DNA of 64,000 nt from Wenzhouxiangella sediminis (GTDB lineage: Bacteria; Pseudomonadota; Gammaproteobacteria; Xanthomonadales; Wenzhouxiangellaceae), in NCBI RefSeq assembly GCF_003410055.1, contig NZ_QUZK01000034.1, forward strand, positions 62,001 to 126,000, written 5' to 3'. This document shows positions 63,478 to 64,000 of this stretch, one piece after another. Position numbers and translations under genes: made by a program. The notes under the pieces are model-generated. The model worked only from the letters and a program-made list of their open reading frames with translations. It had not been told where the DNA came from and made no database searches. Positions within the stretch are counted from its first letter, which is position 1. Each line of letters starts with the position of its first letter.

Positions 63478-64000
63478 ATGACCGCATCGCTTGAGGGCAA
63501 GACCCTTTTCATCACGGGCGCATCGCGCGGCATCGGGCTCGCCATCGCGCTGAAGGCCGCCGCCGACGGCGCCAACGTGGCCGTCGCGGCCAAGACCGAC
63601 CGGCCGCACCCGAAGCTTCCCGGGACCATCCACACGGCCGCCGAGGAAATCGAGAAAGCCGGCGGCCGGGCGCTGCCGCTGAAGGTCGACATCCGCGACG
63701 AGACGGCGGTGGCCGAAGCCATGGCCACAACGGCCGAGACTTTCGGCGGCATCGACGTGCTGATCAACAACGCCTCGGCCATCTACCTGGCGCCGACGCC
63801 GGACGTGCCGATGAAGCGCTATGACCTGATGCACAGCGTCAACACGCGCGGCACCTTCGTGTGCTCCCAGGCCGCCCTGCCCTACCTGGAGAAAGCCGGC
63901 AACCCGCACATCCTGAACCTCTCGCCGCCGCTCAACATGGACCCCAAGTGGTTCGCGCCGCACGTCGCCTACACCATGGCCAAGTACGGCATGAGCATGT
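63478..64000 (+). CDS. Short-chain dehydrogenase (HSDL2-like), truncated by the window end
   Basis: 174 residues visible from MTASLEGKTLFITGASRGIGLAIALKA, with GAGGAAC upstream. TGxxxGxG cofactor motif, NNASAIYLAPTPDVPM, and LSPPLNMDPKWFAPHVAYTMAKYG, where Y and K are the catalytic pair. The layout matches NAD(P)-dependent HSDL2-type SDRs, which often carry an SCP2 domain; its C-terminus lies outside the window so this cannot be checked. No stop is reached. Confidence 0.85.
   Translation, partial: MTASLEGKTLFITGASRGIGLAIALKAAADGANVAVAAKTDRPHPKLPGTIHTAAEEIEKAGGRALPLKVDIRDETAVAEAMATTAETFGGIDVLINNASAIYLAPTPDVPMKRYDLMHSVNTRGTFVCSQAALPYLEKAGNPHILNLSPPLNMDPKWFAPHVAYTMAKYGMSM

Overview
The window looks like part of the chromosome of a high-GC gammaproteobacterium from the xanthomonad/Wenzhouxiangella-like branch. 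The support is gene content: a pyrophosphate-dependent phosphofructokinase of the xanthomonad type, GTP-dependent PEP carboxykinase, a birA-coaX-SPOR cluster, metY-metX-hom methionine synthesis, a large TonB-dependent receptor, and the rpsU-yqeY-dnaG-rpoD macromolecular synthesis cluster. This is inferred from reading the sequence; no database search was run.

Layout. 0.1-5.9 kb: three tandem paralogous secreted proteins that join plant-type leucine-rich repeats to two copies of a SGxWYxP-GEG/WFTY module. 5.9-9.3 kb: an SdpI/SdpR-like membrane protein and ArsR repressor pair, an M23 peptidase and L-serine dehydratase. 9.4-17.5 kb: a dense forward cluster of a glutaredoxin-like protein, a DAK2-DegV fusion overlapping plsY (acyl-phosphate and phosphatidic acid synthesis), birA, coaX, a SPOR protein and ubiA, then comF, bioC and a DUF3144 protein. 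A CAU tRNA follows. 17.7-23.6 kb: accessory DNA, opening with a 3' fragment of a tRNA-Asn (probable attachment-site scar), then five small AT-richer hypothetical genes, an IS3-family element that splits a gene, a short hsdM remnant and a vapBC toxin-antitoxin pair. 23.66-27.4 kb: a promoter, a Met/Cys-rich leader peptide and an intrinsic terminator that look like a transcription attenuator, followed by the metY-metX-hom operon.

27.5-35.1 kb: a PAS-GGDEF cyclase, a methyltransferase-like protein, bactofilin, rpoD-dnaG-yqeY-rpsU (reverse) and tsaD (forward). 35.3-39.1 kb: folate genes folB and folK, a hydrolase, folM and a MidA-type methyltransferase. 39.5-48.8 kb: a GMC oxidoreductase, the htpX-like/lemA pair, a 1338-residue propeller sensor kinase and a methyltransferase. 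48.9-54.8 kb: a TonB-dependent receptor, a TPR-sulfotransferase and a Sel1-prolyl-4-hydroxylase. 54.8-64 kb: pckG, pfp, adk, tusA-like, mpl, a Lon-N protein, a DedA-PAP2-LssY fusion and a partial SDR.

The most unusual structure is spread between ordinary genes. It is a set of 170-280 bp noncoding elements whose ends are short tandem arrays of 7-mers or 8-mers in inverted orientation around a unique core, usually starting or ending within about 10 bases of a stop or start codon. Complete copies of three or four sequence types sit at 35.1, 36.2, 37.0, 39.1 and 43.0 kb, with one-armed copies at 7.85 and 15.4 kb. The Met/Cys leader and several promoters positioned to give leaderless transcripts are the other main regulatory observations.
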